Assembly: GCF_014287635.1 (NCBI RefSeq)
Contig: NZ_JACOPH010000001.1
Span: 630,707 to 694,706 of the forward strand
DNA: 64,000 nt
Direction: 5' to 3'
Origin: Roseburia zhanii
Lineage (GTDB): Bacteria > Bacillota > Clostridia > Lachnospirales > Lachnospiraceae
The position numbers and the translations under genes are program-made. Position 1 is the stretch's first letter. Each line of letters opens with the position of its first letter. Positions 27,884 through 37,139 of this stretch are shown here, piece by piece. The notes under the pieces were generated by a model. That model made no database searches and had not been told where the DNA came from. It saw nothing but the letters and a program-made list of their open reading frames with translations.

Positions 27884-29338
27884 ATGATCTTATTTTCAAT
27901 AATTTTAAAAACGAATGCTTCTTTAACAAAAGATGCATTTGTCAAATTGGTTTTAGAATGGAACAGGACAAGTAAATATAAGGAAAATTGTGTGCCGGAC
28001 ATTAATTGGAATGGTGTGCCGGATATTAATTGGAATGGTGAGTACAATATAAAATATGGAAATGACAGACTTTCATTGGAATTTGTGGATTACCCTGATA
28101 AACAGATTATGGCAGTACGCCATGAGAAAGTTACAGGCGATGCAGTTATCTGGGATACAGATTATGTTATCAATTTTGAAAAACAACAGATTGCAATTCG
28201 TCTGGATCGTACATATAAAGAAGAAGCGTTGGTAATGAATGGAAAGTTTTCGACACCGCATTTTATTACGTTATTGATTGAAGGCAGATATTTAGCAGAC
28301 GATTATAATCTGCCGGTTTTACGATCACCAATATTTATTTCAGACGAGCAGTCTGTAGTAATTGCGGATGTGGTAGAACATACGGAAAAGTATCAGTTAC
28401 CGGTGATTTATGTATCAAAAACTTCTGATGATAAAGAGGTCGTTGATACAGACTGGCTGGCTTCAAGATTGAAAGGTGCAGCGCATATTCTGGTGGAAAA
28501 AGATAAGGAAAACTGCAGAATGTGCAGTAATATTTGTAAGGAAACAAAAGAGGAATTTGGAGCAGTGCGAATTTATTTTCCTGCGGAAAGTATGTCAAGA
28601 AAACGTTTTCTATATCGAAGTGCAAATGGTGATAGTAATATTCGCTTAGAAAAGATAATCACGAATGTTATACAGTATTGGAATGCACAAAGTATGGATA
28701 TTTTATATACATGGCAGGGCGTAAATAATGCTGTTTTGAATCTTAATTTAGATCGGCAGATTGCAAAATATCAGGAGGCAGAAAGTGCACGTCAAAGTGC
28801 AAAAAAGGAAGTTGATCAGGTATATAATGAATTTGATGAAGATTTAAAAAAGATGCAGCAGAAGTTGGAAGAACTTACAAGGACAAACGAAACACTTATG
28901 ATTGAGAATAGTGTGATGCGTGCAAAGATGAATTCAACAAAGGCATTGCCAATCTTATATCAGGGAAATGAAGAGGATTTTTATCCGGATGAAATTCAGG
29001 ATATGATACTTAGTATCTTAGAAGAGGCGTTTTCAAATACAGAAAGTAAAACGCGGCGGGCAGATATTTTATCTGATATTATAGAAAACAATCAATATCA
29101 GCATCTAAGTGAAAAGCGTAAGCAAAAAGTAAAAGCCATTTTTAAAGGATATAAAAATTTAAGTGGTGCGATCAAACAGGAATTGATGGAACTTGGAATT
29201 ACCATTTCAGAAGATGGGAAACACTATAAACTTACATATAACAATGATCCACGATATATGGTTACCGTTGGAAAAACACCAAGTAATAATCGGGCAGGGA
29301 ATAATAATGCTGCATTGATCAATAAGATTATGATGTAG
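27884..29338 (+). CDS. Unknown 484-aa protein with coiled coil
   Basis: GAGGGA precedes ATG 27884. I do not recognise the family. Residues 1-150 look like a beta-rich domain, with a perfect short duplication (VPDINWNG twice, near 33-48). The middle has DEQSVVIADVVEHTEKYQLP and a DWLASRLKGAAHILVEKD strand-helix pattern. A coiled coil spans about 300-355 (KKEVDQVYNEFDEDLKKMQQ onwards). The C-terminal helical domain ends in a compact KHYKLTYNNDPRYMV segment. There is no signal peptide. It sits between two copies of the Rpn 3' end, next to a WYL regulator and a CRISPR locus, so a defence role is plausible but unproven. Confidence 0.6.
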   Translation: MILFSIILKTNASLTKDAFVKLVLEWNRTSKYKENCVPDINWNGVPDINWNGEYNIKYGNDRLSLEFVDYPDKQIMAVRHEKVTGDAVIWDTDYVINFEKQQIAIRLDRTYKEEALVMNGKFSTPHFITLLIEGRYLADDYNLPVLRSPIFISDEQSVVIADVVEHTEKYQLPVIYVSKTSDDKEVVDTDWLASRLKGAAHILVEKDKENCRMCSNICKETKEEFGAVRIYFPAESMSRKRFLYRSANGDSNIRLEKIITNVIQYWNAQSMDILYTWQGVNNAVLNLNLDRQIAKYQEAESARQSAKKEVDQVYNEFDEDLKKMQQKLEELTRTNETLMIENSVMRAKMNSTKALPILYQGNEEDFYPDEIQDMILSILEEAFSNTESKTRRADILSDIIENNQYQHLSEKRKQKVKAIFKGYKNLSGAIKQELMELGITISEDGKHYKLTYNNDPRYMVTVGKTPSNNRAGNNNAALINKIMM

Positions 29339-29695
29339 GATTATGGAGATTCTTATGTCAGACAGCTGCAAAAAAGCGTAGATGACACGAAGAACAGCCG
29401 TCAATTGGAGGAACGTTTTATGATGATCGAAGAACTGCTGCAGGAAGAATTTCAGGCAGGAAAAGCAGAAGGAAAAGCAGAGGGAATTGCAGAGGGAAAA
29501 GCAGAAGGAGAGGCAGCTGGAATTGCAGCAAGCGTACTCAATGTCTTACATCTCAGAAATATGATTACTGAGCCAATCAGGCAGTTAATTGAGAACGCCA
29601 AAGATCTGGTCTTGCTTCAAAAAATGCTTGAAACTGCCGTTGTATGCAAAAACGCAGAAGAATTTCTCTTACAATTTCAACAGAATAATCACTAA
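29337..29695 (+). pseudogene. Duplicated 3' end of Rpn-like gene
   Basis: This copy begins mid-gene, immediately at the stop of the 484-aa gene, and encodes the last ~118 residues of the Rpn-like protein including KAEGKAEGIAEG. An internal ATG at 29405 could give a 96-residue C-terminal peptide, but the nuclease core is missing. Confidence 0.8.
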
Positions 29696-29756
29696 GTCTT
29701 ATTTTTGCATCATATCAGGTTATACTTATTTTAAAGAGGGGGATACTACATATATG

Positions 29757-29795
29757 TTTAGATTTTACCACCTGACAGGTAAATGATAATCTAAA
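29757..29795. terminator. Hairpin between convergent genes
   Basis: TTTAGAT / ATCTAAA outside and TTTACC / GGTAAA inside form a two-part stem between the Rpn remnant and the WYL gene. Confidence 0.45.
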
Positions 29796-29805
29796 TTTAC
29801 CGGGA

Positions 29806-30864
29806 TTATTGATAATTGGTGAGAGCCTTGGATAGTTTCTCTTTAAAAAGATTTCTTAAATTTTGAGGACTTATGATTTCTGCGTCTGCACCAAATGGTA
29901 AAAAATAATTTATAATCTGATGATGTGTACAATCAAACACGTAAATATTATCAGAGGAAAGAGATTGGATTTTTTCAGGACGAGAATAAAGTCTTGTGCG
30001 GTAGGATTGTTTCCCTTTTTCTGATAATTTTACTTTTATAAGTTCTGGCTTTCCAATCAGATAGGCAGGGGAATAGCTGGCAATATGAAAATCAAGATGA
30101 GCTATTTCTTGTTTATTTAAGTGGAAGGTTTTTATTAGCATAGTTGGAAATTGCATTCTTGTCATAGAAAAAGATGCAATTATTTTGTCTTGTTCTGATT
30201 CTTCGGATTTCCTTGAATAACAGACTAAATAGGATTGTGTGTGAAGCGGATCTGTAACAATTTTATATGGATAAACATAAAAGGTCTGGAGTTTTCCCAT
30301 ATAATTTGCTTTGATTTTTAAAACCCGCTGTTCTTTACATGCACATTCTACAATATCGTAAATCTCTTTCCGGTAAATTCTTTCACGTTCTATAAATGGT
30401 AAAGAACAGTATTCTTCTAGTATGGAGCGAATATAGAGTCCGGGACGCTTATAGTATAGATTTTCATCGCAGTTTTCTAATAGATAGGTAATGTTATCGT
30501 CATTTATATGGTAAAGCTTACCGGTACCCTTTTTTGAATTAAATTTAGAAATTTGGGTAAGGATTTTTTGTTTTTCAGCAGATAATAGCTGTTCAATGGC
30601 AAGCTTTTGATTTTGGGAATCTAATGGAGAGTTGGAGAATAGTTGTTCTAACTCTAATTTATATTGCATTAAATAAAGTGAAACAGAAGATTTGGCATTT
30701 AATTTGAAATTATGAAATACGGTATTGATAAAGGAAGCTGTCTTTGATATTCCAAATATATTCATATCTTCAGAAATTATTATAGAGGCTCTGTCACTAA
30801 GTGTAATTCTTATTTTTTGTTCGTCGTTAATTAAAGGATATCCGTTTTCATCAATAAATCCCAT
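29806..30864 (-). CDS. WYL-domain regulator beside CRISPR locus
   Basis: The 352-residue protein has an N-terminal region that looks like a ribbon-helix-helix (IRITLSDRASIIISEDMNIF then SKTASFINTVFHNF). A WYL-type Sm-like domain follows (about 185-270, YMGKLQTFYVYPYKIVTDP then YLVCYSR). The C-terminal WCX extension ends with PFGADAEIISPQNLRNLF. WYL proteins bind nucleic acids or nucleotides and several regulate CRISPR-Cas or defence genes. It is divergent from array 1, whose leader begins about 200 bp upstream of its start, so it may control the locus. Confidence 0.82.
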   Translation of the reverse strand: MGFIDENGYPLINDEQKIRITLSDRASIIISEDMNIFGISKTASFINTVFHNFKLNAKSSVSLYLMQYKLELEQLFSNSPLDSQNQKLAIEQLLSAEKQKILTQISKFNSKKGTGKLYHINDDNITYLLENCDENLYYKRPGLYIRSILEEYCSLPFIERERIYRKEIYDIVECACKEQRVLKIKANYMGKLQTFYVYPYKIVTDPLHTQSYLVCYSRKSEESEQDKIIASFSMTRMQFPTMLIKTFHLNKQEIAHLDFHIASYSPAYLIGKPELIKVKLSEKGKQSYRTRLYSRPEKIQSLSSDNIYVFDCTHHQIINYFLPFGADAEIISPQNLRNLFKEKLSKALTNYQ

Positions 30865-31071
30865 AGAAATTCTCCTAATGTTATTATATATTCAGTTTGT
30901 ACTATGAAGAAAATACATGATCATGTTGTATTCTATAATTACGATAGTACAACAAATATTAGAAAAAAGGAAGAATAATAATGCAGATGGTAGAAAAATG
31001 TGTTATAGTAAAGATGTTTCAATAAAAAATAAAGCCATTTCGATAGGTGATAAATAACAGATGTGAAAAGA

Positions 31072-31190
31072 GAATTTTTTCTAAAAACCAAAAAAATAGT
31101 CATTTTTACCCTTTTTTTGACAGAAACGGAAATAGGTTTGCAAAATTGGCTTCTACAGCCCCGTAAAATCAAGGGGTTCCAGAGGTCAGG
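31072..31190 (+). promoter_or_regulatory. CRISPR leader 1
   Basis: This shares with leaders 2 and 3 the AT-rich block TTTTTTCTAAAAACCAAAAA, the ATAGGTTTGCAAAATTGG block and the array-proximal CCGTAAAATCAAGGG then TCCAGAGGTCAGG. It contains a small CCCC / GGGG hairpin right before the first repeat. Confidence 0.75.
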
Positions 31191-31448
31191 GTAGAAATGG
31201 AAGAAGCCCGCTGTAGGGCATTGACACATGAATCCTTCAATAAATTCTTTTACGCAGGTTTTAAGTAGAAATGGAAGAAGCCCGATTCAGGGCATTGACA
31301 CAACTCTGCATGAGCAGAGCAAAGATCGAAGAATTTTGTAGAAATGGAAGAAGCCCGATTCAGGGCATTGACACTTTAAGACTTCTGTATAATTTGCGTT
31401 TGCATAACTGTGTAGAAATGGAAGAAGCCCGACTCAGCATTTTGCTGT
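31191..31448 (+). CRISPR. CRISPR array 1 (3 repeats plus degenerate end)
   Basis: 37-bp repeats lie at 31191-31227, 31265-31301 and 31338-31374, with a half-degenerate one from 31412. They start GTAGAAATGGAAGAAGCCCG and end GGGCATTGACAC; GCCC / GGGC forms a short stem. Spacers are 37, 36 and 37 bp. The first repeat differs inside the loop. The last repeat keeps only its first ~26 bases, which sets the orientation as + with the leader on the left. A lone GTAGAAAT at 31465 may be a further decayed repeat. Confidence 0.95.
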
Positions 31449-31507
31449 ACATACAATAAATTTCGTAGAAATACCATATATCTATCTGTAAAATTAAATA
31501 TCGCAAG

Positions 31508-31557
31508 AAAAGCTTAGCTTTAATTACATCATAGTGATTAGAACTAAGCTTTTTTTT
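31508..31557 (+). terminator. Terminator after array 1
   Basis: AAAAGCTTAG (31508-31517) and CTAAGCTTTT (31544-31553) pair across a 26-base loop, with a T run. Confidence 0.65.
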
Positions 31558-31624
31558 ATATTTTCACAGGAAAGGAGGGTAGAGATTTGTCACTGTAAAT
31601 TGTCACAAGAGAAGGAGAAAAAAT

Positions 31625-33190
31625 ATGAATCGAAACCTAATGAAAAAAGCAGAACAGTGGAAAAGTTTAGAAAGAGCAACATTAAAACAGAGAGAAATTG
31701 CCGAGGCTTATTATGCAGAAGAACTAATGGATCTGATTACTAAAGAATTTATCAAAAATAACAAAGATAAGGTATATGAGCAAGTGGATGTAATGATATT
31801 GTCAGTTGGTACATCCTATGAGCCATTAGTTTTAAACCTTTCCTTGTTTCATCCGGCAAAAATATTATTTTTGTATACGGAAAAAACAGAAAAGACCATA
31901 GATCAAGTGGTAGAATTCTGTGCTTTATCTAGTTCAGATTTCCAAAAGGCACAAGTGAATGAAGTCGATCCATTAGACATCTATAAGGAAATAAAAAAAG
32001 CATATTTGAAATGGTCATCAGAGGCACCAATGTACATTGATATAACCGGCGGTACAAAAGCAATGTCAGCGGCAGCAGCAATGGCAGGTGCAGTCATAGA
32101 TATTCAACTTATTTATATGGGTACTACAAAGTATCTGACAGATTTTAGAAAGCCGGATCCGGGATCTGAAACATTGTATTACATTAGTAATCCATATGAA
32201 GTCTTTGGAGATCTTGAAATAGAAAAAGCATTGCAGCTGTTTCAGCAGTATAACTACGTTGGAGCAAAAGAAAAATTGCAAAAACTGCTTGATAAGATCC
32301 CTGATCCGGTTGTGCGTCAGGAACTGGAATTAGTTTGCTTTTTAGCAGAATCCTATGAACATTGGGATGCATTAGAATTTGAAGAGGCATATGAGCAGAT
32401 GCAGAAATTAACCGCACATTTAAAACGGGATATGCAGGCAAATCAGAAGTTGATCATGGCTGATTTTTATCATCCATTAAAAGAGCAGGAAGATGTCTTG
32501 ATGCATTTGGCAATGATGAAAGATATGCTTAAAAAGAAAGACCAGATGAGTATAGTGAGCAATCTTGAATATATGATCCCATTGATGTTTACAATGCATG
32601 AGAATGCGAATATCAGGGAAAAACAGGAAAAGTATGATTCTGCGACACTGCTTTATTACAGACTGTTAGAAATGATTGAACAGCGGCGTTTGGCAAAGTA
32701 TGGATTAAATGTTTCATCTGCGAATTTTAGGGAAATTGTATATGACTACAATCAGACACCTGAGTATCGTGAATATGGCAGGGAAGAACGTTTTTGTCTG
32801 TATAAGGAGCAAATGAAAGAACTAAAAATTGAGGTATTTGGTAAATGCAATAGTAGTTATCTTCCAGAACAGATTTCTTTGTTGGATGGATTTTTACATT
32901 TATCTGTTTTAGGGGATGAAATTATGAAGGAAGGTAATCGAAAAGCATCAGATCAGTGTAAAAGGCTGCGTTCGGTCGTATATCTTCGGAATAATAGTAT
33001 TTTTGCACATGGATATGCCCCGGTTTCATATCAGGATTATTTGAAATTTAAAAATTTTGTAGAGGATCTTTTTGAAAAAATGTGTGTACTAGAAGGCATA
33101 GAGTATAACAAATGGCAGGATAAGGTTGCTTTTTTAGATCCGACCAATTCAAAATACTGTTCTTTGGGAGTAAAAACTATTCAAGGGTAA
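31625..33190 (+). CDS. CARF-HEPN RNase, TIGR02710-like (Csm6-type)
   Basis: GAGAAGGAG precedes ATG 31625. The 521-residue protein has an N-terminal Rossmann-like CARF domain (about 50-200): VMILSVGTSYEPLVLNLSLF, then MYIDITGGTKAMSAAAAMAG, the ligand-binding signature of TIGR02710-type CRISPR proteins. The C-terminal helical domain ends with R455-x6-H462 (RNNSIFAH), the HEPN ribonuclease motif. Family members are switched on by cyclic oligoadenylates made by Cas10 and then cut RNA non-specifically. It opens the adaptation operon, 18 bp before cas1, which is unusual because its ligand would come from the effector operon 16 kb away. Confidence 0.85.
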   Translation: MNRNLMKKAEQWKSLERATLKQREIAEAYYAEELMDLITKEFIKNNKDKVYEQVDVMILSVGTSYEPLVLNLSLFHPAKILFLYTEKTEKTIDQVVEFCALSSSDFQKAQVNEVDPLDIYKEIKKAYLKWSSEAPMYIDITGGTKAMSAAAAMAGAVIDIQLIYMGTTKYLTDFRKPDPGSETLYYISNPYEVFGDLEIEKALQLFQQYNYVGAKEKLQKLLDKIPDPVVRQELELVCFLAESYEHWDALEFEEAYEQMQKLTAHLKRDMQANQKLIMADFYHPLKEQEDVLMHLAMMKDMLKKKDQMSIVSNLEYMIPLMFTMHENANIREKQEKYDSATLLYYRLLEMIEQRRLAKYGLNVSSANFREIVYDYNQTPEYREYGREERFCLYKEQMKELKIEVFGKCNSSYLPEQISLLDGFLHLSVLGDEIMKEGNRKASDQCKRLRSVVYLRNNSIFAHGYAPVSYQDYLKFKNFVEDLFEKMCVLEGIEYNKWQDKVAFLDPTNSKYCSLGVKTIQG

Positions 33191-33208
33191 TATGAGAGAA
33201 GGTGAATT

Positions 33209-34192
33209 ATGTCAGTTATCTATATAAAAGAACAAGGGGCATACCTACAGTTGCGTGGTGGCAGGTTAGTTGTAACAAAAGGAACTCAGCAGCTTTTAGA
33301 ATATCCATTGTTAAATCTTGATAATGTAGTATGTTTTGGAAAAATACAGATTACAACACAATTACTTCATCGTTTATTAGAAGATGGAATAGATGTCAGT
33401 TATTTTTCATACAATGGCAGATATTTAGGGCATACCTGTTCGGAAACATCAAAAAATATTTTTCTTCGTTTTTCGCAATATGAATATTATCAGAATCTTG
33501 ATAAAAGGCTTGCATTTGCAAGAGTGATCGTTGAAAACAAAATTTATAATCAGATAGCAGTAATAAAAAAATACCGTTTTGATAAGGATGCATATGATCC
33601 TAAGCATGATCTTGCACAGATGATGAAACTAGCACAGTCACTATCTCAAAAGCAAACAGATAATGAAATTATGGGAATAGAAGGACTTAGCAGAAATATT
33701 TACTTTGGTTGTTTTAAACATATGTTAAAGTGCGAGATTATATTCGAAAACAGAAACCGTCGTCCACCGAAAGATCCGGTGAATGCGATCCTAAGTCTTG
33801 CCTATACATTCCTTACAAAAGATATGTGTACGTTACTTGACAGCGAATCGTTTGAAACATATTTAGGTTTTTTACATGGAATCCGGTATGGAAGAAAATC
33901 TTTAGCATTAGATATGATTGAAGAATGGCGGCAGCCGATTGTGGACTGGCTGGTGATCAGACTGTTTAACTTAAAAATTTTATCACAGAGTGATTTTGTA
34001 GATGTGGAACCTGAGGGAATTCATCTGACAGAAGATGGATTTAAAAAATTTTGTCAGGAATACGAAAAATATATGAATGCACCATGTATCAATGGTAAAA
34101 GTTTTCGCATTTTAATGAAACAGCAGGTAGCAAAACTAAAGAAAGGATTGCAGGAGGGAACAATGTACACTCATTTTAGGTATGATGGATGA
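33209..34192 (+). CDS. cas1: CRISPR integrase Cas1
   Basis: The 327-residue protein has the Cas1 two-domain fold: an N-terminal beta domain (MSVIYIKEQGAYLQLRGGRL) and a helical catalytic domain. Metal ligands are visible: E158 in MGIEGLSRN, H223 in FLHGIRYGR, and D235/E238 in LALDMIEEWR. It joins new spacers to the leader end of arrays together with Cas2. GAGAAGGTG precedes the ATG, and cas2 overlaps by four bases (ATGA). A reverse transcriptase-primase gene follows, so spacers might be taken from RNA. Confidence 0.96.
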   Translation: MSVIYIKEQGAYLQLRGGRLVVTKGTQQLLEYPLLNLDNVVCFGKIQITTQLLHRLLEDGIDVSYFSYNGRYLGHTCSETSKNIFLRFSQYEYYQNLDKRLAFARVIVENKIYNQIAVIKKYRFDKDAYDPKHDLAQMMKLAQSLSQKQTDNEIMGIEGLSRNIYFGCFKHMLKCEIIFENRNRRPPKDPVNAILSLAYTFLTKDMCTLLDSESFETYLGFLHGIRYGRKSLALDMIEEWRQPIVDWLVIRLFNLKILSQSDFVDVEPEGIHLTEDGFKKFCQEYEKYMNAPCINGKSFRILMKQQVAKLKKGLQEGTMYTHFRYDG

Positions 34193-34482
34193 AAACATTT
34201 TATGTGATTAGTTACGATGTTGTCAATGATAGAAAACGAAGAAAAATTTCTAAAATATTAGAAGGATATGGAAAAAGAGTGCAATACAGTGTGTTTGAAA
34301 GCATTTTGGCCAGATCAGATTTTACAAAAATGTACCATGAATTATTAGCAGTTGATATTGATGCAGAAACGGACAGTATTTATTTTTATTCCATTTGTTC
34401 TAATTGTGAGAAAAAGAAAGTAGTCATAGGTCGTAAACGGGAGTATTTAGAAATCAATGATGCAGCAGTTATTGTTCTTTAA
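34189..34482 (+). CDS. cas2: CRISPR adaptation protein Cas2
   Basis: The 97-residue protein has the ferredoxin-like Cas2 fold with the N-terminal YVISYDVVNDRKRRKISKIL, which holds the conserved Asp after the first strand, then GKRVQYSVFE. The start overlaps the cas1 stop. AAAGGAGG right after its stop serves the RT-primase start at 34497, so the three genes form one adaptation operon. Confidence 0.95.
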   Translation: MKTFYVISYDVVNDRKRRKISKILEGYGKRVQYSVFESILARSDFTKMYHELLAVDIDAETDSIYFYSICSNCEKKKVVIGRKREYLEINDAAVIVL

Positions 34483-34496
34483 AGGAGGTAGATTTT

Positions 34497-34728
34497 ATGG
34501 AGTTGTACGGCACACTATGTGAAATGAAAACACTTTATCAGGCGTGGAATAAAGTACGCAAAAATCATTCTTCTGCGGGGTAGATCATGTTACAGTTGAG
34601 GAGTTTGAAAGTAATAAAAAAGTTTATTTAAAGCAATTGGCGATTGAATTACAGGAACAGCGATATAATACAAAACCAGCAAAAATGGTAACAATTACGC
34701 AGGAAAACAAGGAGCGTGAAGTTATATG
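34497..34728 (+). pseudogene. 5' part of split RT-primase gene
   Basis: ATG 34497 follows AAAGGAGG by six bases, directly after cas2. The first 28 codons (TLYQAWNKVRKNHSSAG) are the RT0/RT1 start of group II-intron-like and CRISPR-associated reverse transcriptases. A TAG at 34581 interrupts, but a -1 shift at the GGGG run (34577-34580) continues with VDHVTVEEFESNKKVYLKQL and on to ENKEREVI. The homology then stops where a mobile element begins near 34727. The remainder, including the active site, resumes at 43395. An intact protein cannot be made from this locus unless the element excises and the frame shift is overcome. Confidence 0.85.
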
Positions 34729-34774
34729 CTATGAAAGGGGGATAAGAAATCGCCCATAGAAAGGAGAAATCATA

Positions 34775-36646
34775 ATGAAAGCAAGGAAAACTGATAAAGG
34801 CAAGATAACCGCATTATATGAGCGGTTGAGCCGCGACGACGACCTCACAGGCGACAGCAACAGCATAATCAATCAAAAGAAACTGCTTGAAGATTATGCA
34901 AGGGAACATGGCTTTACGAATTGCGTCCACTTTACCGATGACGGCTGGTCTGGGGCAAACTTCGAGCGTCCGAACTGGAAACGCATGATTGCGGGAATTG
35001 AAAGCGGCGAAATCGGCTATGTACTGGTAAAGGATTTAAGTCGTGTCGGCAGAGATTATCTGCAAGTGGGATTTTACACAGAAGTCATGTTCAAGGAGCG
35101 GGGCGTCCGTTTTATTGCCATAGCAAACGGAGTTGACAGCGACAAGCGCGAAAGCAGCGAGTTTGCCCCGTTTTTGAATATTATGAACGAATGGTATGTG
35201 CGTGATAGCAGCCGAAAAATAACAAGCGTTCTCCACGCAAGAGGAATGTCCGGCAAGCATACAAACAGCCATTGTATTTATGGCTATAAGAAAGACCCTA
35301 ATGACAAAGACCACTGGATTATCGACGAGGAAGCCGCCGAGGTAGTACGCCGGATTTACCGTATGGCGTTGGAGAGCAAAGGCCCGTATGAAATTGCCCG
35401 TATCCTTGCTTTGGAAAAGGTTGAAAGACCGTCCTATTATCTTGCACAGCGCGGCGTGGGGAAACATCAGTCTAATTTTAACCCCGCTGAACGGTACACA
35501 TGGCGTGGCGGCACAGTTGCCGATATTCTATCCAAGCCGGAGTATATGGGGCATACAGTAAACTTCCGCACCTATAAAGAAAGCTACAAAGACAAACGCT
35601 CCAGAATGACACCCAAAGAGGATTTAGTCATTTTTGAAAATACGCAGGAAGCTATTATTGACAAGGAAACATGGGAGCGCGTCCAGAGCTTGCGGAAAAC
35701 GATACGCCGGACGGACACCATAGGCGCGGCAAATCCTTTAACGGGCTTGATGTTTTGCGCGGATTGCGGGGCTAAGATGTATAACCACAGGGGCGGGGCT
35801 GGACTGGCGCGGGACTGGGCGGGGCGACCCAACGGCAGGAAGCGTCCAGAACGCGACGAGTACAACTGTTCCCGTTATGATTTAGGCAACCAGCACTATA
35901 ATAGATACTGCACGACGCACCTTATCCGCACAGCCGTTGTAAATGAGCTTCTGCTTGAAGCTATCAAGGAAGTATGCGACTACGCGCTGAACAATGAAGC
36001 GGCATTTATGGAGCAGGTCTGCTCTGCTTCCAGCGAGCGGCAGGTGAAAGCGGCAAAGGCAATCCGGCAGAGAAAACAGCGCAGCGAGAAACGAGCCGAC
36101 GAATTGAGCCGCTTAATCCGCAAGCTCTATGAGGACAATGTAAACGGCAGACTTTCTGATAAGCTCTTTGAACAAATGCTGCATGATTTTGAAGCGGAGT
36201 TAGAGAGTTTAACCGAGAGCGTTACCCAAGACGAGCAGGAGCTTGACCGTATAAGCCGGGAAACCGTCAACGCTGAAAAATTCCTTGCCCTTGTCAAAAA
36301 ATATACGGATTTTTCCGAGCTTACCCCCGCCATGATAAATGAATTTGTTGAAAAAATCCTTGTCCACCAAGCCGAGGGAAAAGGGGCGAGCCGCACACAG
36401 GAGGTTGAGATTTTCTTTAACTTTGTCGGCAAGGTAGAAATCCCCCATGAGGAAATCGTACTGACAGAGGAAGAAAAAGCGGCATTGGCAGAGCAGGAAC
36501 GGCGCAGAGCAAAAAAAGCCGAATACAACCGCCGATATATGGAGAAAAAACGCAGACAATGGAGAGAACAGTGGGAACGGGAGCAGGAGCAAAAGCCCCA
36601 TAAACTTCCCCCTGTCGCAGACGAGAAAGGAGAAAAGAGCGCATGA
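34775..36646 (+). CDS. Large serine recombinase
   Basis: AAAGGAG precedes ATG 34775. The 623-residue protein has the resolvase catalytic domain (catalytic Ser19 in YERLSRDDD, DDGWSGANFERP, DLSRVGRDYL), a recombinase domain (about 165-290), a zinc ribbon (MFCADCGAKM with a later C), a long coiled coil (about 410-500) and a basic tail. This is the domain order of integrases that insert and excise clostridial mobilizable elements at short dinucleotide cores. Its position at the left end of the element fits. Confidence 0.95.
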   Translation: MKARKTDKGKITALYERLSRDDDLTGDSNSIINQKKLLEDYAREHGFTNCVHFTDDGWSGANFERPNWKRMIAGIESGEIGYVLVKDLSRVGRDYLQVGFYTEVMFKERGVRFIAIANGVDSDKRESSEFAPFLNIMNEWYVRDSSRKITSVLHARGMSGKHTNSHCIYGYKKDPNDKDHWIIDEEAAEVVRRIYRMALESKGPYEIARILALEKVERPSYYLAQRGVGKHQSNFNPAERYTWRGGTVADILSKPEYMGHTVNFRTYKESYKDKRSRMTPKEDLVIFENTQEAIIDKETWERVQSLRKTIRRTDTIGAANPLTGLMFCADCGAKMYNHRGGAGLARDWAGRPNGRKRPERDEYNCSRYDLGNQHYNRYCTTHLIRTAVVNELLLEAIKEVCDYALNNEAAFMEQVCSASSERQVKAAKAIRQRKQRSEKRADELSRLIRKLYEDNVNGRLSDKLFEQMLHDFEAELESLTESVTQDEQELDRISRETVNAEKFLALVKKYTDFSELTPAMINEFVEKILVHQAEGKGASRTQEVEIFFNFVGKVEIPHEEIVLTEEEKAALAEQERRRAKKAEYNRRYMEKKRRQWREQWEREQEQKPHKLPPVADEKGEKSA

Positions 36647-36969
36647 GAAGATTGATTGACAACGGTACTACTTCACCCGCCAGACCGCCCTATATCGGGC
36701 ATTATGGACACTTGCGGAAAGCCTATCTTGAGGGCTACCGCCCCGATCTCTACACCGCCCTTGTTGCCAGTGAAAAACTGTATGAGCATTGTGCGGAGAT
36801 TGACGCAGCCGCGCGGAGCCTGATTGACCTTATCATGCCGGAGCTTGCCAAGAGCGCGGGAGCCACCGAGGAATTGAAAGCCGCCGCGCCTATGAAGTGG
36901 GTAGGGCTGATGAACGCTTGCAAGGCACAGGCAGAAGAAATCGTAAAATATGAGCTAATCTATGCTTGA
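36643..36969 (+). CDS. TnpV transposon-encoded protein
   Basis: The 108-residue protein resembles the TnpV family (PF14198): PYIGHYGHLRKAYLEGYRPD, LYTALVASEKLYEH and the terminal MNACKAQAEEIVKYELIYA. Its start overlaps the recombinase stop by four bases (ATGA). TnpV proteins occur in Tn4451-like and related mobilizable elements; the molecular role is not established. Downstream, a repeated motif (AGTCAAGAGCCGG at 36972 and again at 37071) marks a short noncoding stretch. Confidence 0.85.
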   Translation: MRRLIDNGTTSPARPPYIGHYGHLRKAYLEGYRPDLYTALVASEKLYEHCAEIDAAARSLIDLIMPELAKSAGATEELKAAAPMKWVGLMNACKAQAEEIVKYELIYA

Positions 36970-36971
36970 CA

Positions 36972-37091
36972 GTCAAGAGCCGGAAAAAACAGAAATCTTG
37001 CGATAACAGCCGCCCTGACGATACACTCCCCGTCCGGGCGGTTTCTATTTGAAAATCCTCATTTTCCCCAAGTCAAGAGCCGGGAAAAACA
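36972..37091. repeat. Short direct repeats between element genes
   Basis: AGTCAAGAGCCGG followed by AAAAAC-like bases occurs twice, about 100 bp apart. CCGCCC / GGGCGG between them can form a terminator-like stem. Confidence 0.45.
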
Positions 37092-37139
37092 CCCGAAAAA
37101 TGCCCCTATTGCGTAACAGGGGCGCAGAAAGGAGAGTTT

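Larger units (their letters stand above)
27463..29695 (+). repeat. ~360-390-bp direct repeat flanking 484-aa gene
   Basis: 27463-27856 and 29337-29695 share the 3' part of the Rpn-like gene at high identity; copy 2 has a shorter KAEG stretch. The 484-aa gene lies between them. Confidence 0.85.
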
